Shown: one piece after another, positions 42,679-51,522 of the stretch
Numbering within the stretch: the first letter of the stretch is position 1
How the letters are laid out: the number at the start of each line of letters is the position of its first letter
NCBI RefSeq assembly: GCF_024347335.1
Contig: NZ_AP025463.1
Coordinates: forward strand, 3,410,001-3,474,000
Direction: 5' to 3'
Origin: Vibrio celticus
Lineage (GTDB): Bacteria > Pseudomonadota > Gammaproteobacteria > Enterobacterales > Vibrionaceae
DNA length: 64,000 nt
The notes under the pieces: model-generated
Databases searched by the model: none
Seen by the model: only the letters and a program-made list of their open reading frames with translations
Told to the model about the DNA's origin: nothing
Translations under genes and position numbers: made by a program

Positions 42679-43258
42679 CTTCTTCTCCCGGTTCTAGCAG
42701 TCGAATCACACCATTGTCCAATACTCGAATACGCCAACCATCTTGTATGGTGTCTCCGGTATTTGGATAAAACGACAATACAAATGGCATCATTTCAGCA
42801 CTCGACAAGATGTAGATCTGTGGTGGTTTCGGCTTCTTTTCCTCTTCAAGATCAGCAAACATATCTTCATCAAACAAGCTTCCTGGATTGAACAACCGAT
42901 CATCGTCTTCCCATGCGCCACCACCTAAGGTCAGTGACAATGCGAGTTCTTCCGGTAGTTCAGTTAAAGAGGGGATTTTTTCAAAATCGACTTCTTGCCA
43001 GCCTTCAGACTTAAGCGCCATCAGTACATAGGTCGATTTCTTTTCATCAACTCGAACGCCAAAATCTAAGCCGCTCAAAATCGCCTCTTCATTGAGTAAT
43101 TGAACTCGCTGATAAAAGCTTTGAGCGTATTTTTTAGCAACATCTTTGCTATTGGTAGGAATGGTCGCGATCACCGCAACCGCCGTTACTGACAGTAATA
43201 CCAACACCAAAAGAATCTCAATCAAGGTGAAACCTGGCTGTGTTTGCTTAGTTTTCAC
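42665..43258 (-). CDS. gspH: Type II secretion pseudopilin H
   Basis: Minor pseudopilin of the shaft near the tip. The 197-residue protein has a short leader KTKQTQPG|FTLIEILLVLVLL (cleavage after Gly9), then a beta-rich domain and an acidic C-terminus with GEEDEEE. The insert DEDMFADLEEEKKPKPP is acidic and may be flexible. It is separated from gspG by 96 bases. Confidence 0.94.
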   Translation of the reverse strand: MKTKQTQPGFTLIEILLVLVLLSVTAVAVIATIPTNSKDVAKKYAQSFYQRVQLLNEEAILSGLDFGVRVDEKKSTYVLMALKSEGWQEVDFEKIPSLTELPEELALSLTLGGGAWEDDDRLFNPGSLFDEDMFADLEEEKKPKPPQIYILSSAEMMPFVLSFYPNTGDTIQDGWRIRVLDNGVIRLLEPGEEDEEE

Positions 43259-43354
43259 CTTGTAGACTCCATCTGTTTACGTCCTACCATCAATAACGTA
43301 TCAAGCTCAATAACTTATCAACCAACAGCAACGAATCAAACAATAAGCTGAAGC

Positions 43355-43798
43355 TTATTGAAAATCCTGCATGTTCCAGTTGCCGATATCCGCAGCAATA
43401 CCTTCACCACCTTCTTGGCCATCAGCACCAAGAGTGAAAATATCGATAGTGCCGTTATCACCAGGGCTTAGGTATTGGTACTCGTTACCCCATGGGTCGT
43501 TTGGCAGGCGCTTGATGTAGCCACCGTCGCGGTAGTTACGAGGCTCTGGGCTGCTTGGCTTAGAAACCAATGCATCAAGACCTTGATCCGTTGTTGGGTA
43601 AACGCTGTTATCCAGTTTGTACATATCTAGCGCGTTCTCTAGCGCCACGATATCAGTGATGGCTTTTTGTTGGTCAGCCTTCTCTTTATTACCCAATAGG
43701 TTAGGTACAACAAAGCTCGCCAATACGCCAAGGATAACCACAACAACCATCACCTCGAGTAGAGTAAAGCCTGATTGTTTCTTCATTCTGTTTTTCAT
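43355..43798 (-). CDS. gspG: Type II secretion major pseudopilin G
   Basis: Main subunit of the pseudopilus that pushes substrates through GspD. From the ATG at 43798 the product is 147 residues: leader MKNRMKKQSG|FTLLEVMVVVVIL, conserved ENALDMYKLDNSVYPTTDQG, and the calcium-binding loop region LPNDPWGNEYQYLSPGDNG near the C-terminus. GGAG sits six bases before this ATG; the codon at 43810 would add four residues. Highest expected expression in the operon. Confidence 0.97.
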   Translation of the reverse strand: MKNRMKKQSGFTLLEVMVVVVILGVLASFVVPNLLGNKEKADQQKAITDIVALENALDMYKLDNSVYPTTDQGLDALVSKPSSPEPRNYRDGGYIKRLPNDPWGNEYQYLSPGDNGTIDIFTLGADGQEGGEGIAADIGNWNMQDFQ

Positions 43799-43886
43799 TA
43801 TTTTCTCCAAATTACAGACAGCGAGTTGAAGGTAATAATGTCCTTCTTCTCGTTAATCCAAAAACTAACGTCTTATGAGCAGTTGA

Positions 43887-45107
43887 TTAACCACTCATCA
43901 AATTATTCATTTCAAGCATCGGCATCAGAGTCGCCATCACAATGAACAGCACTAAGCCTGCCATCAAAGCGATAAGTGCTGGCGTAAAGATACCTAACGC
44001 GATATTCACCGTCGATTCAAAGCTTTGGTCTTGGTTGTCCGCCGCTCTTGTCAGCATTTGCTCTAACTGACCACTCTGCTCACCACTGGCGATCATATGC
44101 AGCATCATTGGAGGGAAGAGTTTGGTTTGATCGAGCGCTTTACGCAGGCTTGCCCCCTCTCTAACACTGTCTGACGCCTGCAGTACTTGCTGCTTCACAT
44201 GGTGATTCGACATCACATCTACCGCTACCTTCATCCCTTCAAGGATAGGAATCGCACTCGAGGTACAGATAGAGAGTGTTCGTGCAAAACGAGAAGTATT
44301 AATCCCTTTCGCGATTTTTCCGATCAGTGGAATGCTTAATAGCTTGCGATCCCAACTCATGCGAACGCCCGGCTTTTTCAGCGCGGTCTTAATCAACACA
44401 ATCACACCGATGATCAACAACAGTAATTGGATACCCCAATTCTGGATAAATTCACTCGATGCCAATAAAAATTGTGTCGATTGAGGAAGCTCTTGGCCCA
44501 TTTGGATAATAGGCTCGACAATCTTAGGTACCACGGTTGCCAACAGGAACGAAACAATCGTAACCGCAAACACCACTAGCACGACTGGGTAGATCATCGC
44601 TTGCAGCAACTTAGAGCGCATCTTCTGACGGTTTTCTGCGTAATCAGCCAGTCGCTCCAATACCGCATCTAAGTGACCCGATTTCTCACCAGCTGCGACC
44701 ATGGCTCTAAACAGTTCATCAAAGATGTGAGGGTAATCAGCCAAACTATCCGCTAGCGAATAACCTTCCGTTACCTTCGAACGAACCGCCAGTAACATGG
44801 TTCGAATACGAGGTTTTTCAGACTGTTCGGCAACGGCTTTCAAGCACTCTTCTAGCGGCATGCCTGATTGCACCAAGGTGGAAATTTGGCGAGTAATCAA
44901 AGCAAGATCAGGTGTACTGATACCACGCTTAAAACTGGTCGAAGGTTGAGAGCCTTTGGCATTTTTTGCCTTGGCTTCAGTCATCTCAACCGGCATCAAG
45001 CCTTGTTCTTTTAAGCGCTGGCGAGCCTGACGAGCGTTATCCGCTTCAATCGAGCCCTTTTTGCTTTTACCCTTGGCATCCAGTGCTTTGTATTCAAATG
45101 CCGCCAT
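43887..45107 (-). CDS. gspF: Type II secretion inner membrane protein F
   Basis: Polytopic platform protein at the base of the pseudopilus. The 406 residues start MAAFEYKALDAKGKSKKGSI and show two repeats of the T2SSF domain (about 70-195 and 270-395) and three hydrophobic segments (~170-195, 220-240, 375-400). Signature GEKSGHLDAVLERLADYAEN and GEQSGQLEQMLTRAADNQDQ. It begins two bases after the gspE stop. Confidence 0.97.
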   Translation of the reverse strand: MAAFEYKALDAKGKSKKGSIEADNARQARQRLKEQGLMPVEMTEAKAKNAKGSQPSTSFKRGISTPDLALITRQISTLVQSGMPLEECLKAVAEQSEKPRIRTMLLAVRSKVTEGYSLADSLADYPHIFDELFRAMVAAGEKSGHLDAVLERLADYAENRQKMRSKLLQAMIYPVVLVVFAVTIVSFLLATVVPKIVEPIIQMGQELPQSTQFLLASSEFIQNWGIQLLLLIIGVIVLIKTALKKPGVRMSWDRKLLSIPLIGKIAKGINTSRFARTLSICTSSAIPILEGMKVAVDVMSNHHVKQQVLQASDSVREGASLRKALDQTKLFPPMMLHMIASGEQSGQLEQMLTRAADNQDQSFESTVNIALGIFTPALIALMAGLVLFIVMATLMPMLEMNNLMSG

Positions 45108-45108
45108 A

Positions 45109-46611
45109 CTAGACTTCCTTGGTCACGCGCATCACTTCTTCTAGGGACGTGACCCCTTTCAGAACTTTGCTCAAGCCATCATCTCGAATACTTGGTGTTG
45201 TGCCACGAATTGCTTTCTCAATTGCCTGTTCACCCGCTTCACTGTGAATCAGCTCTTGTACTGAGTCATCAATCATCAGAAGCTCATGAATACCCGTACG
45301 ACCTCGATAACCCTTATGGCCACACTCTTCACAACCTTTGGCATGGTAAAGCGTCAGGCTGTCTTTCTTCTTCAACCCAAACAGTTTTTTCTGCTCTTTG
45401 TCCGCTTCATAAGGTTCTTTACAGTCGTTACACAGTGTGCGAACCAAGCGCTGAGCCAAAACACCCAGCAGTGAAGAAGAGATCAAGAAGGGTTCGATGC
45501 CCATATCACGTAGACGCGTAATCGCACCGATTGCCGTATTGGTATGCAGAGTCGACATTACCAAGTGACCGGTCAAAGAGGCTTGAACAGCGATCTCTGC
45601 GGTCTCTAAGTCACGTATCTCACCAATCATTACCACATCGGGATCTTGACGAAGAATGGCACGTAAACCACGCGCAAAGGTCATATCAACCTTAGGGTTT
45701 ACCTGCGTTTGGCCAATACCATCAATATCAAATTCGATTGGATCTTCAACGGTTAAGATATTTCGCTCGTTGCTGTTGAGCTCTTGCAGGCCAGCGTACA
45801 AAGTGGTTGATTTACCAGAACCCGTAGGACCAGTAACCAAAATAATGCCGTGTGGGCGCTGAATAAGCTTACGGAAGTTTTCGTGGTTCTCGGCCGTCAT
45901 ACCTAAACTGTGCAAGTCTAGACGAGTAGCGTTCTTATCCAACAGACGCATTACCACACGCTCACCGTGCGAAGACGGCATGGTTGAAACACGAACATCA
46001 ACCGCTCTACCACCAATACGCAGAGAAATACGACCATCTTGTGGCACGCGTTTTTCCGCAATATCTAACTTAGCCATAACCTTTACACGCGAAACTAACA
46101 GCGGAGCCAGTTTACGGCTCGGCGCCAACACATCACGTAACACGCCATCGATACGGAAACGGATAGACAGTGACTTCTCGAAGGTTTCGATATGAATATC
46201 CGAAGCACCTTCTTTGATCGCCTCGCCCAACATCGCATTGATTAACTTGATGATTGGCGCATCGTCTTCCGATTCGAGCAAGTCTTCATCTTGTGGCAAC
46301 TCTTCTGCTAATGAGAAGAAATCGTCGTTGTCGGCACCAATGTCTTCCATTAGCTGACGAGCTTCCGACGAGTCACGTTGATACGCATCGGTTAATTTTT
46401 TATCAAATTCGTCTGCGCTGATCGCTTGTGGCGTGAAGCCATTTTTCACCACACGGCTTACTTCAATGATCGCCGCCGATTTTAGAGGCTCCACGTAATA
46501 AAGTACCGGCGGACGCTCTGGGTGCTGATATTCCAACACCATCTTGTAGCGATTCGCAAAGCTAAACGGCAAGCGCTGATAAGTACGTGCCGCCCCTACC
46601 AATTCAGCCAT
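45109..46611 (-). CDS. gspE: Type II secretion ATPase E
   Basis: Cytoplasmic hexameric ATPase powering pseudopilus assembly. In 500 residues: N-terminal GspL-binding domain, Walker A LVTGPTGSGKSTTLYAG (~255-270), Asp box LRAILRQDPDVVMIGEIRD, Walker B-like, His box LTGHLVMSTLHTNTA, and a zinc-binding tetracysteine CNDC...CEEC insert (~397-430). Start and stop overlap the neighbours by one base on the gspD side. Length matches V. cholerae EpsE (503). Confidence 0.98.
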   Translation of the reverse strand: MAELVGAARTYQRLPFSFANRYKMVLEYQHPERPPVLYYVEPLKSAAIIEVSRVVKNGFTPQAISADEFDKKLTDAYQRDSSEARQLMEDIGADNDDFFSLAEELPQDEDLLESEDDAPIIKLINAMLGEAIKEGASDIHIETFEKSLSIRFRIDGVLRDVLAPSRKLAPLLVSRVKVMAKLDIAEKRVPQDGRISLRIGGRAVDVRVSTMPSSHGERVVMRLLDKNATRLDLHSLGMTAENHENFRKLIQRPHGIILVTGPTGSGKSTTLYAGLQELNSNERNILTVEDPIEFDIDGIGQTQVNPKVDMTFARGLRAILRQDPDVVMIGEIRDLETAEIAVQASLTGHLVMSTLHTNTAIGAITRLRDMGIEPFLISSSLLGVLAQRLVRTLCNDCKEPYEADKEQKKLFGLKKKDSLTLYHAKGCEECGHKGYRGRTGIHELLMIDDSVQELIHSEAGEQAIEKAIRGTTPSIRDDGLSKVLKGVTSLEEVMRVTKEV

Positions 46612-48632
46612 TATTCTGTTTCCATTTGATCGATGAAGGCTTGGATCTCAGCCGGGTGATTCATGTCTGCACCAAATTTAGGCAGTACTGGAATATTATC
46701 GTCAGCCATCAGTTTCAAACCTTGCTCCGCCTTGTACAACTGCTCTGCACGAATGAAATTGTATTTACGCTGAGTGATACCATCCGCCGTCATGCCATCA
46801 CGAATGATGGTTGGCTTAATGAATACCATTAGGTTCTTTTTCTCAACCTGAGTGCTGGTAGATTTGAACAAGTGACCTAGCAATGGGATATCACCCAAGA
46901 ATGGCACCTTAGACTCACTCTCTAATGCACGCTCGTCAATCAAGCCACCGAGCACCAACATTTGACCATCTTGAACAATCACTGAAGTATTCAATTGACG
47001 CTTAGCAAAACGCACATCAACCGCACCATTTGCGCCTAATACGTTCGATACTTCTTGTTCTATTTGCAGCTGAACCGAGTCACCCTCGTTGATTTGTGGC
47101 ACCACTTTAAGCTTGATACCCACTTCTTTACGATCGACCGTCTGGAATGGGTTATCGTTACTTGAGCCTGCGGTAGAGCCAGTTAAAACAGGCACCTCTT
47201 CGCCCACAATGAACGACGCTTCGCCGTTATCCATCACGGTGATACTTGGAGAAGATAGGATATTTGAATTTGAATCGGTCGCTACTGCACTGATCAAGGC
47301 AGTCCAGTCACCCATTACCACGCTCATTGCCGCGCCATTAACACCAGAAAGTGCGGAGGCTAAAGATGAGTAGTCACCGGATTCGGTCACGCTATAAGGG
47401 ACTCTATTACCATTATTGTCAGTGTAGTATTCTGTACTCGTTTGATCTTTTGCTTCTTCCAAACCAACCATCACACCGCCAATCGATGCACCAGTATTGC
47501 TGTACTGAATCATAGCTCCCGTTTCTAGATTACCCCATTGCACACCAAGGTTAACGCCGTCACCTTCTGCCATTTCAACAATCAAGGCTTCGATCAATAC
47601 CTGAGCACGACGAATATCCAACTGGGAGATCACATCTTGTAGCGCGTTCATAATGTCTGGTTGCGCTGTAATTACCAAAGAGTTGGTATCACTGTGAGCT
47701 GAGATCATTACCTGGTTGCGTTGTGATGAACTGCCTTTGGTTGATGATTGTTTCTCTTGTTGCAGGTTATCCGACACGCCTTTCAGTACATCGACTAAGT
47801 CTTCTGCTTTTGCGTATTTGAGGTAGATAACTTGGTTGTTACCCTTGGTTGCCATTTCGACATCAAGCTGCTCGATTAGCTTTCTTAAACGGCTACGTAC
47901 CTTAGGGTCACCGGAAATAAGAATTGCATTAGTACGCTCATCGGCAACCAATTTAGGCTGTAGAAATGCAGGCGTATTCTTCGCATCTGTGGTTTTGCTT
48001 AGAGCATCAACAATGCGCACCATCTCTGCCGCTGATGCATTCTTTAGCTCAACGACTTCAATCTCTTTATCACCCGCTTGGTCAACACGCTTGATGATTT
48101 CAGCTAAACGGTTTACTACCGCCGCTCGGCCTGTAATAAGGATGATGTTGGCTGGGTCGTAGTGCACAACGTTACCCGCGCCAGCATTGTCGTTCAGTTG
48201 ACGAAGCAGAGGAGAAAGTTCACGAACCGATACGTTACGAACCGTCACTACGCGTGTCACTACGCTATCACCAGTGATCGAATCACGGTCACCAACAACA
48301 GGGATCGCCGAAGTTTTCGAATCTTTGGCTTTGATGATCTTAAGAACACCCGAGTCCATTTCGACGACCGCGTAGCCATACACCTCTAATACGTTTAAGA
48401 AGAAGCTGTAATATTGCTCTTCATTCAATACGTCGTAGCTTCGTACATCGATTTTTCCGCGCACCGATGGATCAACGATGATGGTCTTCTCTAGGTTACG
48501 ACCAACAATATTAATAAACTCTTGAATATCAGTGCCTTTAAAGCTGGCACTAAAATCACTCGCGATGGCTGCGGGTGTGCAGATTAAGCTTCCTGCCAAT
48601 AACCATGCACTTTTCTTAAACCAATGCTTCAC
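46611..48632 (-). CDS. gspD: Type II secretion outer membrane secretin D
   Basis: Forms the outer membrane channel. The 673 residues have a signal peptide (residues 1-24, LLAGSLICTPAAIAS), periplasmic domains N0-N3 (DFSASFKGTDIQEFINIVGR onward), and a secretin domain with SSPSITVMDNGEASFIVGEE, VGIKLKVVPQINEGD and the C-terminal VPFLGDIPLLGHLFKS motif, followed by a pilotin-type S domain. Length is that of Vibrio EpsD (674). Confidence 0.97.
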   Translation of the reverse strand: MKHWFKKSAWLLAGSLICTPAAIASDFSASFKGTDIQEFINIVGRNLEKTIIVDPSVRGKIDVRSYDVLNEEQYYSFFLNVLEVYGYAVVEMDSGVLKIIKAKDSKTSAIPVVGDRDSITGDSVVTRVVTVRNVSVRELSPLLRQLNDNAGAGNVVHYDPANIILITGRAAVVNRLAEIIKRVDQAGDKEIEVVELKNASAAEMVRIVDALSKTTDAKNTPAFLQPKLVADERTNAILISGDPKVRSRLRKLIEQLDVEMATKGNNQVIYLKYAKAEDLVDVLKGVSDNLQQEKQSSTKGSSSQRNQVMISAHSDTNSLVITAQPDIMNALQDVISQLDIRRAQVLIEALIVEMAEGDGVNLGVQWGNLETGAMIQYSNTGASIGGVMVGLEEAKDQTSTEYYTDNNGNRVPYSVTESGDYSSLASALSGVNGAAMSVVMGDWTALISAVATDSNSNILSSPSITVMDNGEASFIVGEEVPVLTGSTAGSSNDNPFQTVDRKEVGIKLKVVPQINEGDSVQLQIEQEVSNVLGANGAVDVRFAKRQLNTSVIVQDGQMLVLGGLIDERALESESKVPFLGDIPLLGHLFKSTSTQVEKKNLMVFIKPTIIRDGMTADGITQRKYNFIRAEQLYKAEQGLKLMADDNIPVLPKFGADMNHPAEIQAFIDQMETE

Positions 48633-48673
48633 GTACTTCTCCTACACTTTCGTCCTTCGTTAGACGCAAAGTT

Positions 48674-49597
48674 TTAAAATTCAATAAACACTTCATGTTG
48701 TTGACCATCTCTCTCGACGACGAGGTTTAGCTCTGTCAGCTCTGAGATAGAACGGAATATGTTGCCCATAGCGGCGGGGTCAGTCAGGTCTTGACCATTT
48801 AACTGAGTAGCAATATCTCCGTTTTGGAGCCCTACTGAGTTAAAAAGTTCTGAATCTTTGCCAGGGCTCACACGATAACCAATAACGCTATCGTCGCGCT
48901 TCACCTGAGACAGTCGAACATATTGGAAGATTTGTTGCGGATCTTTCATTATCTTCGCTTTAATTTCATCAAGCTTCTCTTCTGCAGAAGCCGGGTTATT
49001 ACCACGAACCGAAGAAGAGCTACGAGGTGCTGCAGGCGCTGATACGGCTAAACGCTTGTACTCGATACCTTCAAGCATCAAAGTTTCGTCTCGTCCTGAG
49101 TTATCGATGATCACGCGATCGATTAATACGGCTTTTAACTTGGCTCGAGTGCCTTCAATCTCTTCATTAATTCCGTAGGTCGCTTGCGTGCCGCGATTGG
49201 CGATCACCGCTAAGCTCAGTTTTGGATTCGAGCTCGCAACTGCGCCCACTAAAACGAGGTTTAATCGCGTCTTAGGCGCATCTTGGATAACTTGCTGTTC
49301 AACCACAGCGGGCGTGCTTGGGTTGTAAGCACCAAACATGTTGCTCTGCTGCAAAGAAGAGATATCAAGGGTCGATTGAGGTGCTGAAGACGATGAAGCC
49401 GTCGCTACCCAAGGCACAACGGTTTGCTCAGCAGGTTCGATAAACCATGCAAGCTGTCCTAAAATCCATGCGGAAGCTGCAATCAATACACAACAGGTCG
49501 CTAAGCTTAGTTTCTGCTGAAGTACAAATCCATTCTCTAATAAGCGGCTCAACATAGGAGAATTCCCTACGCGATTTTTGAGCTCTAAAAAGTTCAC
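48674..49597 (-). CDS. gspC: Type II secretion protein C
   Basis: Connects the inner membrane platform to the secretin and helps choose substrates. The 307-residue product (GTG at 49597, reading MNFLELKNRVG) has one membrane helix (~33-52), the HR domain (DAPKTRLNLVLVGAVASSNP onward) binding GspD N0, and a C-terminal PDZ domain (GYRVSPGKDSELFNSVGLQN and VVERDGQQHEVFIEF). An AGGAAA lies close to the GTG. First gene of the operon; the ~290 bases upstream divide it from hslR. Confidence 0.95.
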   Translation of the reverse strand: MNFLELKNRVGNSPMLSRLLENGFVLQQKLSLATCCVLIAASAWILGQLAWFIEPAEQTVVPWVATASSSSAPQSTLDISSLQQSNMFGAYNPSTPAVVEQQVIQDAPKTRLNLVLVGAVASSNPKLSLAVIANRGTQATYGINEEIEGTRAKLKAVLIDRVIIDNSGRDETLMLEGIEYKRLAVSAPAAPRSSSSVRGNNPASAEEKLDEIKAKIMKDPQQIFQYVRLSQVKRDDSVIGYRVSPGKDSELFNSVGLQNGDIATQLNGQDLTDPAAMGNIFRSISELTELNLVVERDGQQHEVFIEF

Positions 49598-49886
49598 TTT
49601 CCTAGTCCCTTTTCATGACGACAAACGCTGCAAATCATTAAACTTTCAGCTTTTTTATTCATTCGTTCGATACCAAACTTATTTAAGCAATAAGATCCTG
49701 AACTATACCATAGCAAATCGATAAATCGGTATAACATGGCTATTTTGTATTATGACTTGAAAAAAATGCCAACCGCCTCCACTTTAAGCTTCTACTTAAT
49801 GTGATAAGCATCATCAAAAACATGTTGCGCACTGTTCATTACAGTTAAACCGCATTCATTTCTCACTTAATAAGGCACAGCCCTAT

Positions 49887-50273
49887 ATGAAAACTGCTAA
49901 TGAAGCTGTCAGACTCGATAAATGGTTGTGGGCAGCTCGTTTTTACAAAACCCGGTCTATTGCTCGTAACATGGTCGATGGTGGCAAAGTCCACTATAAT
50001 GGTCAGCGCAGCAAGCCAAGTAAAATTGTCGAACTTGGGGCAGTAATTACACTGCGTCAAGGTAATGAAGAAAAGACGGTGACTATCGAGAAAATCTCAG
50101 CCCATCGTGGTGGAGCCCCGATCGCTCAAACCCTCTATGAAGAAACCACCGAGAGCTTGGCAAAAAGAGAAGAGTTTGCACAACAGCGCAAGCTAAATGC
50201 TCATAGCCCAGCACCAGAACGTCGCCCAGATAAAAAGCAACGTCGTGACATCATCAAGTTCAAGACTCAATAA
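49887..50273 (+). CDS. hslR: Heat shock protein 15 (ribosome-associated)
   Basis: Binds 50S subunits carrying peptidyl-tRNA after heat shock and helps recycle them. The 128-residue protein has an S4 RNA-binding domain (VRLDKWLWAARFYKTRSIAR, near residues 8-27, then GGKVHYNGQRSKPSK) and a basic tail KKQRRDIIKFK. Length and ends match E. coli HslR (133). It precedes hslO by 18 bases, the standard hslR-hslO pair. Confidence 0.95.
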   Translation: MKTANEAVRLDKWLWAARFYKTRSIARNMVDGGKVHYNGQRSKPSKIVELGAVITLRQGNEEKTVTIEKISAHRGGAPIAQTLYEETTESLAKREEFAQQRKLNAHSPAPERRPDKKQRRDIIKFKTQ

Positions 50274-50291
50274 GCTAGAAGGAATAGCCAA

Positions 50292-51185
50292 ATGGCAGAC
50301 CCAATGTCTACAAGTAATGTTTTAAATCGCTACCTATTTGAAGACCTATCAGTACGTGGTGAATTGGTGCAGATGGACGAAGCGTACCAACAGATTATTT
50401 CTAGCAAGGAATACCCAGCTCCAGTACAAAAGCTGTTGGGTGAGCTACTGGTTTCAACGACGCTACTAACGGCGACCCTAAAGTTTGAAGGTTCTATCAC
50501 AATGCAATTGCAAGGTGACGGCCCAGTATCTCTAGCAGTTATCAATGGCGATCACGATCAGAAGATCCGTGGTGTTGCTCGCTTTGAAGGCGATATCGCA
50601 GACGACGCTGGTCTACACGACCTAATGGGTAAAGGACACCTAGTGATCACCATTGATCCTAAGAAAGGTGAGCGTTACCAAGGTATCGTTGGTCTTGAAG
50701 GTGACACGCTGGCACAAGTGCTTGAAGGCTACTTCGCTAACTCTGAACAGCTTAAGACTCGTCTATGGCTACGCACTGGCAAGCATGAAGGCAAAGCACA
50801 CGCTGCAGGTATGTTGCTACAAGTAATGCCTGACGGTACTGGTACTCCAGATGACTTCGAACACCTAGAGCAACTAACAGATACAGTGAAAAACGAAGAG
50901 CTATTCACTCTAGAAGCGAACGAACTGCTTTACCGTTTGTACAACCAAGAGAAAGTACAGCTATTCACACCACAACCGGTTGAGTTCTTCTGTGGCTGTT
51001 CACGCGATCGAAGTGCAGCAGCAATCATTACTGTTGCTCAAGAAGAGATCTACGACATCCTAAGCACCGAAGGAAGCGTTGGTCTACACTGCGATTACTG
51101 TGGCACAAACTACTCGTTCGACAAGAATGATGTTGATGCACTGTACGCAGAAGCAGCAGATAAAGGCAGCAATACGGTTCATTAA
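50292..51185 (+). CDS. hslO: Redox-regulated chaperonin Hsp33
   Basis: Oxidation-activated holdase that protects unfolding proteins under oxidative stress. The 297 residues include the substrate-binding domain with EGSITMQLQGDGPVSLAVING and GHLVITIDPKKGERYQGIV and the C-terminal zinc switch CGCSRDR (Cys-X-Cys) plus CDYCGTNY (Cys-XX-Cys), whose four cysteines bind zinc when reduced. RBS AAGGAA precedes the ATG; the ATG at 50304 is an alternative. A terminator follows at 51221. Confidence 0.95.
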   Translation: MADPMSTSNVLNRYLFEDLSVRGELVQMDEAYQQIISSKEYPAPVQKLLGELLVSTTLLTATLKFEGSITMQLQGDGPVSLAVINGDHDQKIRGVARFEGDIADDAGLHDLMGKGHLVITIDPKKGERYQGIVGLEGDTLAQVLEGYFANSEQLKTRLWLRTGKHEGKAHAAGMLLQVMPDGTGTPDDFEHLEQLTDTVKNEELFTLEANELLYRLYNQEKVQLFTPQPVEFFCGCSRDRSAAAIITVAQEEIYDILSTEGSVGLHCDYCGTNYSFDKNDVDALYAEAADKGSNTVH

Positions 51186-51220
51186 TTTACGGCGTACCAA
51201 AAACACGTAATTTACCCCAA

Positions 51221-51247
51221 AAAGGTCAGCACTCAGCTGGCCTTTTT
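51221..51247 (+). terminator. Terminator after hslO
   Basis: AAAGGTCAGC and GCTGGCCTTT form a 10-bp stem (one G-T pair) with an ACTCA loop, followed by TTTTG. The ~275 bases from here to pckA contain a possible promoter region with no clear match I would name. Confidence 0.88.
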
Positions 51248-51522
51248 TGTGATCAAAATAGCGCAAACTCCGTAACATCTCGTAATAAAATCACCGCTTA
51301 ATTTTAATCAATTAATAATGTTCTCGCCCCTAGCGCAAAGGTTTGCGTACAGGATAGACTAGTTGGGCCAATATGTGACGAGGCGCTTAAAACCCCATGG
51401 TTAATATGGATATTTTTTGAGCTATATCCCTGTTTCCCCCGAGTCTCGTTGCTAGCATGGTGAGCAGATAACAATAAAAAATTAATACAAAATCCCTACA
51501 AAATATCCTACAAGGAGCACCT

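Noticed and set aside
45192..45521. Plus-strand frame of 109 codons inside gspE
   Set aside because: Antisense to the conserved zinc-binding region of gspE; no RBS or family similarity.
51340..51460. CRP-like site (TGTGACGAGGCGC) upstream of pckA
   Set aside because: Only one half matches TGTGA; the other half lacks TCACA.
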